Notes: generated by a model not told the origin, from the letters alone. DNA of 64,000 bases from Nocardia sienata NBRC 100364 (GCF_001613205.1 NZ_BDBX01000016.1:62001-126000); one strand, 5' to 3'; positions 9,903 through 19,218 are shown, numbered from the stretch's first letter. Made by a program: numbers and translations.

Positions 9903-11809
9903 CGACCCCGAAGATGCTCTCCTCTCGCTACGAGCTGGGCGAGATCATCGGGTTCGGCGGTATGTCCGAAGTCCACAAAGCTCGCGATCTACGGCTCAAC
10001 CGGGATGTCGCGATCAAGGTGCTGCGCGCCGACCTGGCGCGAGACCCCACGTTCTATCTGCGCTTCAAACGTGAGGCGCAGAACGCCGCGGCGCTGAACC
10101 ATCCGGCCATCGTGGCGGTCTACGACACCGGCGAAGCCGAGATCGACGGCGGGCCACTGCCGTTCATCGTGATGGAGTACGTGGACGGTGACACGCTGCG
10201 CGATATCGTGCGCAACGAGGGTCCGCTGCCGCCGCGGCGCGCGATGGAGGTCGTCGCCGATGTGTGCGCGGCTCTCGATTTCAGCCACAAGGCCGGGATC
10301 GTGCACCGCGATATGAAGCCCGCCAACATCATGATCAATCGCGCGGGTGCGGTGAAAGTGATGGATTTCGGCATCGCCCGCGCGATCGCCGACGCCGCCA
10401 ATCCGATGACCGCCACCGCGGCCGTGATCGGCACCGCTCAATATCTGTCGCCGGAGCAGGCGCGCGGCGAAACGGTGGACGCCCGGTCCGATGTCTATTC
10501 GGTCGGTTGTGTGCTGTTCGAAATCCTCACCGGACAGCCCCCGTTCACCGGTGACTCGCCGGTCGCCGTCGCCTACCAGCACGTCCGGGAGGATCCCCGG
10601 TTGCCCTCGCTCGTCTACGAGGGGGTGCCGCGGGAGCTGGATTCGGTCGTGCTCGAGGCCATGGCCAAGAATCCGGCCAATCGCTACCAGAGCGCGGCGG
10701 AGATGCGCGCGGATCTCATCCGGGTGCTGGGCGGCCAGAAACCCGGCGCGCCGATGGTGATGACCGACGAGGACCGCACCACCATGCTCGGTCCCGCGGA
10801 CGGTTCCGGCCGTGGCTACCGCGGCGGCGACGAGGACGACCATTACGACGATTACGGGCACGACTCCGCGGGCCGTTCGCGCCGGACGGCATATATCGCG
10901 GCGGGTGTGGTCGCCGCGGTGGTAGCGGCATTCGGGCTGTTCTGGGTGTTGCTGGGCCCGGGTAGCAGACCCGACCAGGTGGCCGTCCCGGATCTGTCCA
11001 ACACCTCCGCCACCGAAGCTCAGAAAAAGCTCGATTCGCTCGGCTTCGATGTGGCCGTCCAGGAGAAACCCGACGGCAAGATCAGTGCCGGCAATGTGAT
11101 CGCCACCCAGCCGCTGGGCGGGTCGCGCGCCGATGAAGGCAGCACCATCACCGTGCAGGTGTCCACCGGGCCGCAGCAGGTGCCGGTTCCCCGGCTCACC
11201 GGCCTGTCGCAGCAGGACGCCGAACAAGAACTCAACAATGTCGGACTCCAGGCCAACCCGGAGGTGAAGCGGGAACCGTCCAGCGCGCAGGACAAGGACA
11301 AGGTGATCGGGCAGGATCCCTCGCCCGGTATCGAGATGGACGCGGGCAGCCAGATCACGCTGACCATCGGCACCGGTCCCAAGCAGGTCCGCGTCACGGA
11401 AGTGGTCGGCCAGCTGATCGACGTGGCCCAGCCGAACCTCGAGGGCGCCGGCTTCAAGATCGTGATCGAGCAGGTCCAGTCGACCCGGCCGCGCGGCGAG
11501 GTCCTTGCCACCAGCCCGGCCGGCGGTTCGACGGCCGACGAGGGTTCCACGATTACGGTCCAGGTCGCGCAGAGCGACCGGATCGCGATGCCGAATCTGG
11601 TAGGGCTCACCACCGCGGAGGTCGTGGACAAGCTGCGCGAGAGCGGCTGGCAGGGCAGCGCGAACCAGGTCCGTCAGATCACGCAGATCACGTTGAACTC
11701 CGATCAGGCGGGCAAGGTGCTCGGCCAGCAGCCCTCCGCCGGTACCACGGTGCCTTCCTCGACGACGGTGACGGTCAATACGGGCGTTCTGCCGCTGGGA
11801 CCGCCCTGA
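9899..11809 (+). CDS. pknB: PknB: PASTA-domain Ser/Thr protein kinase
   Basis: The main kinase of wall synthesis, 636 residues. It has a kinase domain (about residues 10-275) with [25 protein letters not shown] and SPEQARG. A juxtamembrane activation segment, a transmembrane helix at about 328-352 and four extracellular PASTA repeats follow. PASTA domains bind muropeptides or lipid II. Its targets elsewhere in this window are expected to include CwlM, the MurJ pseudokinase region and the FHA proteins. It is the last gene of the seven-gene operon and is followed by a strong hairpin. Confidence 0.97.
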   Translation: MTTPKMLSSRYELGEIIGFGGMSEVHKARDLRLNRDVAIKVLRADLARDPTFYLRFKREAQNAAALNHPAIVAVYDTGEAEIDGGPLPFIVMEYVDGDTLRDIVRNEGPLPPRRAMEVVADVCAALDFSHKAGIVHRDMKPANIMINRAGAVKVMDFGIARAIADAANPMTATAAVIGTAQYLSPEQARGETVDARSDVYSVGCVLFEILTGQPPFTGDSPVAVAYQHVREDPRLPSLVYEGVPRELDSVVLEAMAKNPANRYQSAAEMRADLIRVLGGQKPGAPMVMTDEDRTTMLGPADGSGRGYRGGDEDDHYDDYGHDSAGRSRRTAYIAAGVVAAVVAAFGLFWVLLGPGSRPDQVAVPDLSNTSATEAQKKLDSLGFDVAVQEKPDGKISAGNVIATQPLGGSRADEGSTITVQVSTGPQQVPVPRLTGLSQQDAEQELNNVGLQANPEVKREPSSAQDKDKVIGQDPSPGIEMDAGSQITLTIGTGPKQVRVTEVVGQLIDVAQPNLEGAGFKIVIEQVQSTRPRGEVLATSPAGGSTADEGSTITVQVAQSDRIAMPNLVGLTTAEVVDKLRESGWQGSANQVRQITQITLNSDQAGKVLGQQPSAGTTVPSSTTVTVNTGVLPLGPP

Positions 11810-11852
11810 TCCGCTGCCGGGGCCCGGCCCCGGCGACTCGGCAGGATGTAGG

Positions 11853-11883
11853 AACCGGGCGGCCGTGAATCGGCCGCCCGGTT
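11853..11883. terminator. Bidirectional terminator hairpin between pknB and trpG
   Basis: A perfect 13-bp GC-rich stem (arm AACCGGGCGGCCG) with a 5-base loop lies between the two converging genes pknB and trpG, and could end both transcripts. There is only a short T run. Confidence 0.75.
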
Positions 11884-11890
11884 TCGTACA

Positions 11891-12532
11891 TCAGACGGCC
11901 AGGGAGGCGACTTCCGCTTCCAGCATCTGCACCAGCCCCTCGTCGGGGCGCTTGCCGCAGACCTCCAACCAGTTCGCCAGCATCCGGTGCCCGCCCTGGG
12001 TGAGGACCGATTCCGGATGGAACTGCACACCGTGGATCGGCAGTTCGTGATGGCGCAGGGCCATCACGATCCCGGTCTCGGTACGGCCGATGACATCGAA
12101 TTCGGGCGGTAGCGTTTTCTCCACCACGGTGAGCGAGTGGTAACGGGTGGCGGTGAACGGATCGGGCAGCCCGGCCAGGACTCCGGTGCCGATATGGAAC
12201 ACCGAGCTCGTCTTACCGTGCAGCAATTCCGGAGCCCGGGTCACCGTGGCACCGAAGGCCGCGCCGATGGCCTGATGCCCGAGGCAGACGCCCAGCAGCG
12301 GGGTGCTCCGGTCGGCGCAGGCGCGTACCAGGTCGATACTGGCGCCCGCGCGTTCGGGGGTGCCGGGGCCGGGGCTGATCAGGATTCCGTCGAATTCGCC
12401 GGCCACGGCCGCGGGGTCCGCCAGCTCCGGGTCGTCGTTGCGCCAGACCACTGCCTCGACGCCGAGCTGGCCCAGATACTGGACCAGGTTGAAGACGAAG
12501 CTGTCGTAGTTGTCGACGACCAGTACACGCAT
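11891..12532 (-). CDS. trpG: Aminodeoxychorismate/anthranilate synthase glutamine amidotransferase subunit
   Basis: A class I glutamine amidotransferase that supplies ammonia to chorismate-using synthases of folate or tryptophan biosynthesis. The catalytic triad is visible: Cys83 in GVCLGHQ and His172/Glu174 in QFHPES. The oxyanion motif is SPGPGTP. The ATG at 12532 (MRVLVVDN) is preferred over a TTG two codons earlier. The PabA/TrpG assignment is ambiguous because no pabB or trpE partner is nearby; this locus is called trpG in mycobacteria by convention. Confidence 0.92.
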   Translation of the reverse strand: MRVLVVDNYDSFVFNLVQYLGQLGVEAVVWRNDDPELADPAAVAGEFDGILISPGPGTPERAGASIDLVRACADRSTPLLGVCLGHQAIGAAFGATVTRAPELLHGKTSSVFHIGTGVLAGLPDPFTATRYHSLTVVEKTLPPEFDVIGRTETGIVMALRHHELPIHGVQFHPESVLTQGGHRMLANWLEVCGKRPDEGLVQMLEAEVASLAV

Positions 12533-12687
12533 GCCCAAAGATTACGTGTTCGCACGCCCAGATACCCGGTCCGGCCTGCGATTGCGCCGACATCGCCGCG
12601 CGCGGAACATTCGGCCGCTGGGCATCACACCGATTACCTGGTGGGATAGCCTTGGAACACGACCTGCACGCTGAACACGAGGACATC

Positions 12688-12954
12688 ATGCCCAAGTCGA
12701 AGGTCCGGAAGAAGACCGACTACACGATCAACCCCGCCAGCCGTACGCCGGTGAAGGTGAAGGCAGCCGGACCGTCGCCTGTCTGGTACGTCACCATCAT
12801 GCTGGGCTTCATGCTCGCGGGCCTGGTATGGCTGCTGGTCTACTACCTCGCGGCCGATCAGATCAGCTGGATGAGCAACCTCAATGCCTGGAACTTCCTG
12901 ATCGGGTTCGGGCTGATGGTCGTGGGTCTGATCATGACGATGCGGTGGCGCTAG
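12688..12954 (+). CDS. crgA: CrgA: cell division membrane protein
   Basis: An 88-residue protein of the divisome, opposite-facing to trpG. It has a basic N-terminus (PKSKVRKK) and two transmembrane helices (about residues 34-53 and 67-85) joined by a short loop, as in mycobacterial and streptomycete CrgA, which bridges FtsZ and penicillin-binding proteins. The ATG at 12688 follows an ACGAGGA ribosome site; the upstream in-frame ATG at 12652 would add 12 acidic residues not usual in the family. Confidence 0.94.
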   Translation: MPKSKVRKKTDYTINPASRTPVKVKAAGPSPVWYVTIMLGFMLAGLVWLLVYYLAADQISWMSNLNAWNFLIGFGLMVVGLIMTMRWR

Positions 12955-12969
12955 CGCACCTACCAGGGA

Positions 12970-12983
12970 TTACACCGGTGTAA
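12970..12983. promoter_or_regulatory. 14-bp palindrome upstream of the PH-domain gene
   Basis: TTACACCGGTGTAA is perfectly self-complementary and is followed by an AT-rich run and two DnaA boxes. It sits between crgA and the next gene and may be an operator. Confidence 0.4.
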
Positions 12984-12994
12984 TTAATACACAC

Positions 12995-13016
12995 CTGTGG
13001 ATAACTCTGTGGATAA
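12995..13016 (-). promoter_or_regulatory. Two direct DnaA boxes upstream of the PH-domain gene
   Basis: CTGTGGATAA occurs at 12995-13004 and again at 13007-13016. Both are perfect complements of the consensus TTATCCACAG, in the same orientation 12 bp apart, about one helix turn. They lie some 24 kb from oriC and 30 bp before the GTG of the next gene. Confidence 0.75.
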
Positions 13017-13045
13017 CCCTCGACCTCAGATGGAGGTAGACCCGC

Positions 13046-13507
13046 GTGCAGCCGGACCGCACCGAATCCCGTCTTGCCTGGGCAACGCCCCTGCCCGCGT
13101 TGATCGCGGCCGCCGGAGGCGGAGTGGTGCTCGCGGTCGCGGCGGTGCTGACGACCGAGCTGCCCGGCAAATTCCTGCTCGGGGTGGCCGCGCTGGTACT
13201 GCTGGGACTCGCCGCACTCGGCGTGCGGCAGCGACCACGGCTCTCGGTCGTGCCCGGTGAGAACCCGCGGTTGGTGCTGCGCACGCTCACCGGCGTCACC
13301 GAGTACAACCGTGATCAGATCCTGCGGGCCCGGGTGGTCGGCTACCGCCGCCTGGGCCGGAAATCGCCGATGCTGGAGATCGACGTGGACCATCTGGGAT
13401 CCGAACGACTGCTGATCTTCGGCCGCTGGGATCTGGGCACCAGCCCCGAGGATGTCTACGACACGGTGCGGACGGAACTTCGGTTGCACGGCGGCACCGC
13501 ACGCTGA
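13046..13507 (+). CDS. PH-domain-containing small membrane protein
   Basis: A 153-residue protein matching the conserved gene next to crgA in mycobacteria. Two hydrophobic helices (about residues 15-34 and 40-58) precede a bacterial PH-like domain (about 65-148) containing LVLRTLTGV and LLIFGRWDLGTSPEDV. The function is unknown; it is probably on the inner face of the membrane. The GTG start at 13046 is assigned by synteny and the length of the first helix. The upstream DnaA boxes could tie its expression to replication. Confidence 0.82.
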   Translation: MQPDRTESRLAWATPLPALIAAAGGGVVLAVAAVLTTELPGKFLLGVAALVLLGLAALGVRQRPRLSVVPGENPRLVLRTLTGVTEYNRDQILRARVVGYRRLGRKSPMLEIDVDHLGSERLLIFGRWDLGTSPEDVYDTVRTELRLHGGTAR

Positions 13508-13551
13508 GCGACCCTGGGCCGGATCGTGGGCGCGCGAACTCCGCGCCGCGA

Positions 13552-13567
13552 TGTTTCACGTTGAACA
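13552..13567. promoter_or_regulatory. Degenerate parS-like site
   Basis: On the minus strand this reads TGTTCAACGTGAAACA, 14 of 16 bases matching the parS consensus TGTTTCACGTGAAACA. It is about 32 kb from the main parS cluster, on the other side of oriC, in the gap between two convergent genes. Confidence 0.5.
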
Positions 13568-13616
13568 TGCCGGAACTCGCGAATCCGCACCGGAGTATCG
13601 GAGCTGTAGGTGCGGC

Positions 13617-14498
13617 TCAGCGCAGCGAAATCGTGGCGAGCGCAATCACCGCCACGGCCACCACCGTCAGAGCCGCCAGCGCGAGCAACCCGACCAGCCG
13701 GGCCCGCTCCGGGGTCCTGACCCGCACCCAGGCGGGCAGGAACAGAATGCCGAGTGTCGCCAGTGTGCCCGCGGCCAGACCGCCCAGGTGACCCCACAGC
13801 GAGATACCGGGCAGCGAGAAGCTGATGAACACGTTGATCGCGATCAGGATCAGCATATTGTTCGGGTTCTGCCGCAACCGGATCAGCACGACCGTGATCG
13901 CGCCGAACAACCCGTACACCGCGCCCGACGCTCCGGCCGTGAGACTGTCCTGGGCCAACAGCATCACCGCGGCCGATCCACCGAGCAGCGATACGAGATA
14001 CACGGCCAGGTACCGGGCCCGGCCGAGCACCAGTTCGATATCGCGGCCGACGATGTACAGCGCGAACATATTCAGCAGCAGATGGATCAGCCCGTAGTGC
14101 AGGAACCCGGAACCGATCACCCGGAACCAGTCGCCGCCGGCCACGGCGGGCGGGTACATGACCCAGTCGACGAACAGCGCCGATCCGCGCTCGTTCTCCA
14201 TCACACTGCGTGACTGTGCCGCGGTCACGGCGTAGACCAGGACATTGAGCGCGATCAGGGTGTAGGTGACGAACGGGACCGCCCTGCGGGCAGCGGCCGA
14301 ACCCGCCACGGTCCGCACCTGCGGGGTGCTGCGCTGATCGGCGCGCAGGCAATCGACACAGTGCTGGCCGACCGAGGCCGGACGCAGGCATTCCGGGCAG
14401 GCCGGACGACCGCAGCGGGTACAGGACAGCCCGGTCGGGCGGTCGGCGTGCCGGACACACATCTGAGCCGGTGTGGAGGGCTGCTGCGGGTTCACCAC
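13617..14498 (-). CDS. Rhomboid family intramembrane serine protease with zinc finger
   Basis: An intramembrane protease. The N-terminus carries a Cys/His zinc-binding module (CVRH, CTRCGRPACPEC, GQHCVDC). About six transmembrane helices follow, with rhomboid signatures: the WFRVIGSGFLH region, HLLLNMFAL, the catalytic serine in GASGAVYG and the catalytic histidine in WGHLGG. The start is uncertain: a GTG at 14498 just before the zinc finger with a GCGGAG upstream is chosen; an ATG at 14582 would add 28 residues. Its substrate is unknown. It is divergent from the next small gene. Confidence 0.88.
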   Translation of the reverse strand: MVNPQQPSTPAQMCVRHADRPTGLSCTRCGRPACPECLRPASVGQHCVDCLRADQRSTPQVRTVAGSAAARRAVPFVTYTLIALNVLVYAVTAAQSRSVMENERGSALFVDWVMYPPAVAGGDWFRVIGSGFLHYGLIHLLLNMFALYIVGRDIELVLGRARYLAVYLVSLLGGSAAVMLLAQDSLTAGASGAVYGLFGAITVVLIRLRQNPNNMLILIAINVFISFSLPGISLWGHLGGLAAGTLATLGILFLPAWVRVRTPERARLVGLLALAALTVVAVAVIALATISLR

Positions 14499-14685
14499 GG
14501 ACTCCGCGTCGTTGCCGGAGCTGTTTCGCCGCGCGCTCCCGACCTGGCCGGGCGTGTCGTACTCACCAGCCCATCGTGCCATGCGAGCCCGCGGTCCGTA
14601 GCTCGCCGGTCCTGCCCTCGTGGCCACCGGTAATGCCCTGACCTGCCGGTCTGCGTTATCCGCCGGGCTGTGCCAGAGTTGAGCC

Positions 14686-14895
14686 ATGAGCTCGAGGCCA
14701 CTGCGTCCATCCAGTCGTTCGCGCTACCGGTTGCTGGCCGCCGCCGCGGTGGCGGCGGCGGGCGGTACCGCGTGGCTGGTGCGCAGCAAGCGCCCGCAAC
14801 CACCCGAACCGGCCCCGGCGCCGCCGAGGATCGGCTATACGCGAAACGGTGCCGCCGCGGCGGCACCGGACGATACCGAAGCCACCGCGGACTGA
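14686..14895 (+). CDS. Small single-pass membrane protein, unknown function
   Basis: A 69-residue frame starting with ATG (MSSRPLRPSSR). A basic N-terminus is followed by one Ala-rich hydrophobic helix (about residues 15-30) and a Pro-rich, then acidic, tail. Codon use favours G/C in third positions like its neighbours, which supports coding. It is divergent from the rhomboid gene and converges with the ABC permease six bases later. I do not recognise a family. Confidence 0.45.
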   Translation: MSSRPLRPSSRSRYRLLAAAAVAAAGGTAWLVRSKRPQPPEPAPAPPRIGYTRNGAAAAAPDDTEATAD

Positions 14896-14901
14896 TCGTC
14901 C

Positions 14902-15759
14902 TCAGCGGCTGACGGTCTTGCGGTACTGCCGCAGCGCCAGCGGTACGAAGACGGCCATGATGATGACCACCCAGATGAGGGTGGTCGCCACCGGGTGCCG
15001 CATCGACCAGGCCGTCGATTCCGCGGTCAGCGGGGCGGCATTACCGAACAGTTCCCGGGATGCCTGGGTGAGCGCCGAGACCGGATTCCACTCGGCGAAG
15101 ACCCGCAGCGGTGTCGGCAGCTCACTCATCGGCACGAAGGTGTTGGCCAAGAAGGTGAGCGGGAAGATCACCATGAAGCTGGCGTTGTTGAACACCTCGG
15201 GCGTACGCACGATCAGGCCGACCACGGCCATGATCCAGGAGATCGCGTAGGCGAAGAGCAGCAGGAGGATGTAGGCCAGAATCGCGTCCACGACCGACCC
15301 TCGGATCCGCCAGCCGACCACCAGTCCGGTCAGTGACATGACCACCAGGCTGACCACGTTGATCACCACATCGCTGACCGTACGCCCGATCAGTACCGAG
15401 GACGGGGCCATGGGCAGCGAGCGGAATCGATCGATGATGCCCTTCTGCATATCCTCGGCGAGGCTGAGCCCGGTGAACGTGGACCCGAACACCACCGTCT
15501 GCACGAAGATGCCCGCGATGATGAATTCGCGGTAGCCGCCCTCCATCCCGGGCACCTTGATGGCGGTGCCGAAGATATAGGCGAACAGCAGGACGAACAT
15601 GATCGGCGAGAGCGTGCTGAAGATCAGCACGTCGGGCACTCGCTTTATCTTGATCACATTGCGCTTGGTGACGGTCAGGCTGTCGCTGACCACCATGGAC
15701 AGCCGCTCGACCACAGTGGGGTTCTCCCCGATATCGCCGACGGTCGCCAGCGCGGTCAT
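14902..15759 (-). CDS. ABC-2 type transporter permease, DrrB-like
   Basis: A 285-residue membrane subunit of an export ABC transporter. It has about six transmembrane helices and the ABC-2 signature around GGYREFIIAGIF and the FNNASFMVIFPLTFLANTFVP region typical of daunorubicin-resistance DrrB permeases. It overlaps the upstream ATPase gene by 4 bases. The substrate is unknown: a hydrophobic natural product or lipid is likely from the family, but no biosynthesis genes are adjacent. Confidence 0.9.
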   Translation of the reverse strand: MTALATVGDIGENPTVVERLSMVVSDSLTVTKRNVIKIKRVPDVLIFSTLSPIMFVLLFAYIFGTAIKVPGMEGGYREFIIAGIFVQTVVFGSTFTGLSLAEDMQKGIIDRFRSLPMAPSSVLIGRTVSDVVINVVSLVVMSLTGLVVGWRIRGSVVDAILAYILLLLFAYAISWIMAVVGLIVRTPEVFNNASFMVIFPLTFLANTFVPMSELPTPLRVFAEWNPVSALTQASRELFGNAAPLTAESTAWSMRHPVATTLIWVVIIMAVFVPLALRQYRKTVSR

Positions 15760-16850
15760 CTGCTTCTTCCTTCCATCGCCTCGATTGCTTCCATCTCACG
15801 CGCCGGACCGGCTCCACCGGCGGTTTCCGCCTCGGGGGCCTCTCCCGGGCGCCCGCCGCCACCGGCCTTTGCCGCCTGCTCGTATTCGCCGGCGTCGCCG
15901 GCCGTCTCTGCGGCCTCGTGTCCGGTGAGCGTGAGGAACACATCGTCGAGCGAGGGCCGCCGCAACCCGACGTCCTGGATCCTCACCCCCTCCTCGCTCA
16001 GCTTTCCGATGGCCGCGACCAGCGCCTGGGAACCGTCGCTGACCGGGACCACCAGCCGACGCAGCCCGGGTTCGACATGAATATCGCCGTCGGCCAGCGG
16101 CGCGAGCACTCGCTGGGCGACGGCCAGATTGTCGGTGTGCTCGACGGTCAATTCGATCCGGTCGCCCCCGACCATGCTCTTCAATTCGTCGGCGGTGCCG
16201 CGGGCAATCACCTGGCCCCGGTCGATGACCGCGATGGCATCCGCGAGGCGGTCCGCCTCTTCCATGTACTGGGTCGTCAGCAGCAGGGTGGTACCACCGG
16301 CGACGAGTTCCTCGATGACATCCCAGAGGTCCAGCCTGGCCCGCGGGTCCAGACCCGTGGTGGGTTCGTCGAGAAATAGGACCGGCGGGTTGGCCACCAG
16401 CGCGCCCGCCAGGTCGAGCCGGCGGCGCATACCACCGGAATAGCCCCGCACCGGGCGATCTGCGGCATCGCTGAGACGGAACCTCTCCAGCAGCTCACGC
16501 GCGCGTTCCTTACTGCGTCGCGTGCCCATGTGGTAGAGGCGCCCGACCATCTCCAAGTTCTCGAAGCCGGTCAGGTATTCGTCGACCGCCGCGTACTGAC
16601 CCGAGGCCCCGATCCGCGATCGCAGCGCACGCGGCCGGGCCAGTACGTCGATCCCGGCGACAGTCGCCCGGCCGACATCGGGCACCAGCAGAGTGGTGAG
16701 CACTCGTACGGTGGTGGTCTTACCGGCCCCGTTGGGTCCCAGTAGAGCGGTGACCGTGCCTTCGGGCACAGTGAGATCGAGACCGTCGAGTGCGCGAACC
16801 CGGCGGCCGTAGTGTTTGACGAGACCCTCGGCGACTATTGCGTCGGGCAT
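15756..16850 (-). CDS. ABC transporter ATP-binding protein, DrrA-like
   Basis: The 364-residue ATPase partner of the following permease. It has Walker A GPNGAGKTT, a Q-loop around SGQYAAVDEYLTG, signature RGYSGGM, Walker B VLFLDEPTTGLDP, and TTQYMEEAD with Gln instead of the switch His, as in DrrA. A C-terminal regulatory domain and a Gly/Ala/Glu-rich tail follow. The ATG at 16850 has a CAGGAG ribosome site; the open frame upstream to 17024 lacks family sequence. Confidence 0.92.
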   Translation of the reverse strand: MPDAIVAEGLVKHYGRRVRALDGLDLTVPEGTVTALLGPNGAGKTTTVRVLTTLLVPDVGRATVAGIDVLARPRALRSRIGASGQYAAVDEYLTGFENLEMVGRLYHMGTRRSKERARELLERFRLSDAADRPVRGYSGGMRRRLDLAGALVANPPVLFLDEPTTGLDPRARLDLWDVIEELVAGGTTLLLTTQYMEEADRLADAIAVIDRGQVIARGTADELKSMVGGDRIELTVEHTDNLAVAQRVLAPLADGDIHVEPGLRRLVVPVSDGSQALVAAIGKLSEEGVRIQDVGLRRPSLDDVFLTLTGHEAAETAGDAGEYEQAAKAGGGGRPGEAPEAETAGGAGPAREMEAIEAMEGRSR

Positions 16851-17430
16851 AATTCTCCTGAATCGAGTGATTGACGAGGACGAGTCGTAGATCGCCGGTG
16901 GCGGACCACCGACCTCAGGCGCTTCGGCCGCCCGGCCGATACTGTGCAGTATCGTCGCGGCCACCGACGTTTTCATTCGATTTATCCGGTTCCCCGGCTC
17001 CCTCCCCGCAGTACACAGAGCCATACCCGGAGGCCGCGCCCGGGGTAACGGAAACGGGATGGACGGCTCGCGTATTCATCGCTCCCGGTCTCGAAATCGC
17101 GCGTGGCGCGCTACTCGATGCGGTTCTCGCGGCCACCCGATCCGGCAACCGAGCACGACAGTGGATGTGGTCGTGCGCACGCTCACAGTGCACAGCGGCA
17201 TAGTGACAGCGGGGTCCGACAAGTCGGCGCGGCAACGCTCGGCGAAAGCCACCCGCACCCAGCGTTCCGTTGGGCGGAATACACCGGCCCGGTGAGTGAA
17301 TCCCGTTGATCGGCAACCATTTCGAACGCTTTCAACCCCAGTGCACCGACCCCGGCCCGGCACTGTGATCCGCACCGGAAAAAGTTCGAGACTCTCGGGG
17401 GCCTTGTGCGCGCATTTTCGCGATATCGCG
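16851..17430. other. Intergenic region before the 6C RNA
   Basis: No convincing gene is seen here between the divergent ABC ATPase gene and the 6C RNA. Frames present are short and have no family resemblance. It holds the 12-bp palindrome CGCGATATCGCG at 17419-17430, immediately before the 6C -10 element. Confidence 0.5.
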
Positions 17431-17436
17431 TAGGAT
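17419..17436 (+). promoter_or_regulatory. 6C RNA promoter with 12-bp palindrome
   Basis: The -10 hexamer TAGGAT (17431-17436) is directly preceded by the perfect palindrome CGCGATATCGCG (17419-17430), which would lie in the spacer where a repressor or architectural protein could block RNA polymerase. No good -35 is visible. Confidence 0.5.
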
Positions 17437-17442
17437 CGTTTG

Positions 17443-17515
17443 CGTCGGCCCCTCCCCCCCGGGCCGACCTTACGCGGGCCTCGGCTAACTCCCCCCTTCG
17501 CCGAGGCCCGCTCTC
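17443..17515 (+). ncRNA. 6C RNA (actinobacterial small RNA with two C-loop hairpins)
   Basis: Two adjacent perfect hairpins have cytosine-run loops. The first stem is GTCGGCCC (17444-17451 with 17461-17468), loop CTCCCCCCC. The second stem is GCGGGCCTCGGC (17474-17485 with 17500-17511), loop TAACTCCCCCCTTC. This is the defining architecture of the 6C motif (Rfam 6C RNA, called B11 in M. tuberculosis), whose C-rich loops are thought to pair with G-rich ribosome-binding sites. A -10 element TAGGAT at 17431-17436 puts transcription start near 17443. The second hairpin may also terminate it. Confidence 0.88.
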
Positions 17516-17718
17516 ATATCCGGGTTCCGTCGTCACGGCACAACCGAACCCGCTCCCCCTCGGCGCGCTCCATATTCCGCTCCGCGACATCGACGGTCGG
17601 CAGCTGCCGACTCCTCACTCCCCATCGGGAGCCCCGCGTAAATCCACCGGCGCAATAGTGAGATGTTTGGAGTATCATCGTCTCATCAGATCGATGCAGT
17701 AGATCAAGGGAGATCCGC

Positions 17719-18624
17719 ATGACCGCGTCCGTCGCAGCCACCGACACCCACGCTCCGGTGGAGCGCCGTCCCTTCGGTCCCGGTACCCGGACCTGGGAAG
17801 AAACCGGCCTGATCACCTTCTCCCTCACCGCGGGCTCGGCCTTCCTCCTGCAGACCATGGAACCCACCATCTCCGCAGTGGTCGATGCCCACTCCACCTT
17901 CCGCACCGACCCGATCGGCCGCGCGGTCCGCAGCCTCTCGGCGGTGATGATGTGGACTTACGGCGGGGAGGAATCGCTGGGCGAGACCGACCGGCTACGC
18001 AAGATGCACGCCACCCTCAACACCACCGACGCCAAAGGCGTCCGGCACACCGCGCTCTCCAGCGGGCCGTGGGCCTGGGTGCTGCACACCGGCACTTTCG
18101 CCTTCTCCGAGAACGCGAAGTACTTCTCGAAGCGTCCACTCACCGCGGCGGAGAAAGAGGACTACTACCGCGAAGCCCTGCAGCTGATGCGTAATTTCTC
18201 GGTACCGCCCAAAGAACTGCCGGCGACCTACGCCGATTTCGAGAAATTCTTCGCCGACCAGGTGGAGAACCACCTGGAGGCAACCCAGACCTCGAAGGAC
18301 TATTTGAAGGTCATCCGGACCATCGCGCCGCCCACGCAGCTGCCGCGGGCCCTGCACCCGGTGTGGCGGGTGCTGACCGATCCGTTCGGGCGGATGCAGT
18401 ACTTCGTCACCGTGGGCACCACGCCGGAGGCGGCACGCCGCAAACTGGGCCTCACCTGGACCGCTTCCGACGAGCGCAAACTGCGTGTCCTCGGCTGGTT
18501 CCTCGCACGGCTGGTGCCGCTGCTGCCGGAACGGCTGCGGTACTTCCCCATCGCCTACGAGGCCCGCAGGCTCGAGCGCGACAAGGCGCGGTTGCGCAAG
18601 GTCATCGACGTGCGACCGCTCTGA
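17719..18624 (+). CDS. DUF2236 / oxygenase MpaB family protein
   Basis: A 301-residue protein of the DUF2236 family, related to the mycophenolate-pathway oxygenase MpaB and latex-clearing proteins, thought to bind heme or a metal. Recognisable family stretches include a GGEESLGETDRLRKMH region and SGPWAWVLHTGTFAF. The ATG follows AAGGGAGA. A second, divergent member lies at 22524-23801. The substrate is unknown. It is followed by a perfect hairpin. Confidence 0.82.
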   Translation: MTASVAATDTHAPVERRPFGPGTRTWEETGLITFSLTAGSAFLLQTMEPTISAVVDAHSTFRTDPIGRAVRSLSAVMMWTYGGEESLGETDRLRKMHATLNTTDAKGVRHTALSSGPWAWVLHTGTFAFSENAKYFSKRPLTAAEKEDYYREALQLMRNFSVPPKELPATYADFEKFFADQVENHLEATQTSKDYLKVIRTIAPPTQLPRALHPVWRVLTDPFGRMQYFVTVGTTPEAARRKLGLTWTASDERKLRVLGWFLARLVPLLPERLRYFPIAYEARRLERDKARLRKVIDVRPL

Positions 18625-18634
18625 GCCAGCGTTC

Positions 18635-18664
18635 ACGGCCCCGGATCCATGGATCCGGGGCCGT
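18635..18664 (+). terminator. Hairpin terminator after DUF2236 gene
   Basis: A 14-bp perfect stem (arm ACGGCCCCGGATCC) is separated by two bases and lies 10 bases after the stop codon. There is no long T run, as is common in high-GC actinobacteria. Confidence 0.7.
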
Positions 18665-18708
18665 TCGCTGTACCGATAGACTGCGCCGGGGACGAGGAGG
18701 AGCTGATC

Positions 18709-19218
18709 ATGACCGGGACGATTTCGATTCCCAGCTACGAGCAGGTGGTGACGCTGCCCCGCGAACTGGGCCCGATCACCGTCCCGGAGGCCTATCGCGA
18801 CGAGAACGACCATATGAACGTCACGCACTATTTCGCGTTGTGCGTAACGGCTGCGACCGGGGTCTTCGAGCGGGCCGGGATCACCGACGAATACCGCGCC
18901 ACCCGGGGCGCCGGCTTCTTCACCGGCGAACACCACATCCGGTACTACTCCGAAAACCGTATCGGCGAGGAGATTTCGGTCCACGTCCGCGGAGTCGACC
19001 GCTCGGACAAGGTCGTACACGTCATGGCACTACTGGTCAACGACACCACCCGCCGACTCAGCTGCACCCTCGAGATCATCGCCGTGCACGTCGATCTGCA
19101 CAGCCGTGCGGCCGCGGCTTTCGCCTCCGATACCGCGGCCGCCATCGACCGGGAACTGGCGACCACCGCGGTGGATTGGCCGGCGCCGGTCTGTGGCGCC
19201 ATGCGAGTCCGGCGCTAA
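18709..19218 (+). CDS. Hot-dog-fold thioesterase family protein
   Basis: A 169-residue protein resembling acyl-CoA thioesterases of the 4-hydroxybenzoyl-CoA thioesterase/carnitine dehydrogenase-associated type. The hot-dog core begins with a DENDHMNVTHYF motif, which carries the catalytic Asp region, and continues with GEEISVHVRGVDRSDKVVHVM. The ATG at 18709 has a strong GAGGAGGAG ribosome site. It converges with the cold-shock gene, overlapping its end by four bases. The substrate is not predictable. Confidence 0.78.
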   Translation: MTGTISIPSYEQVVTLPRELGPITVPEAYRDENDHMNVTHYFALCVTAATGVFERAGITDEYRATRGAGFFTGEHHIRYYSENRIGEEISVHVRGVDRSDKVVHVMALLVNDTTRRLSCTLEIIAVHVDLHSRAAAAFASDTAAAIDRELATTAVDWPAPVCGAMRVRR

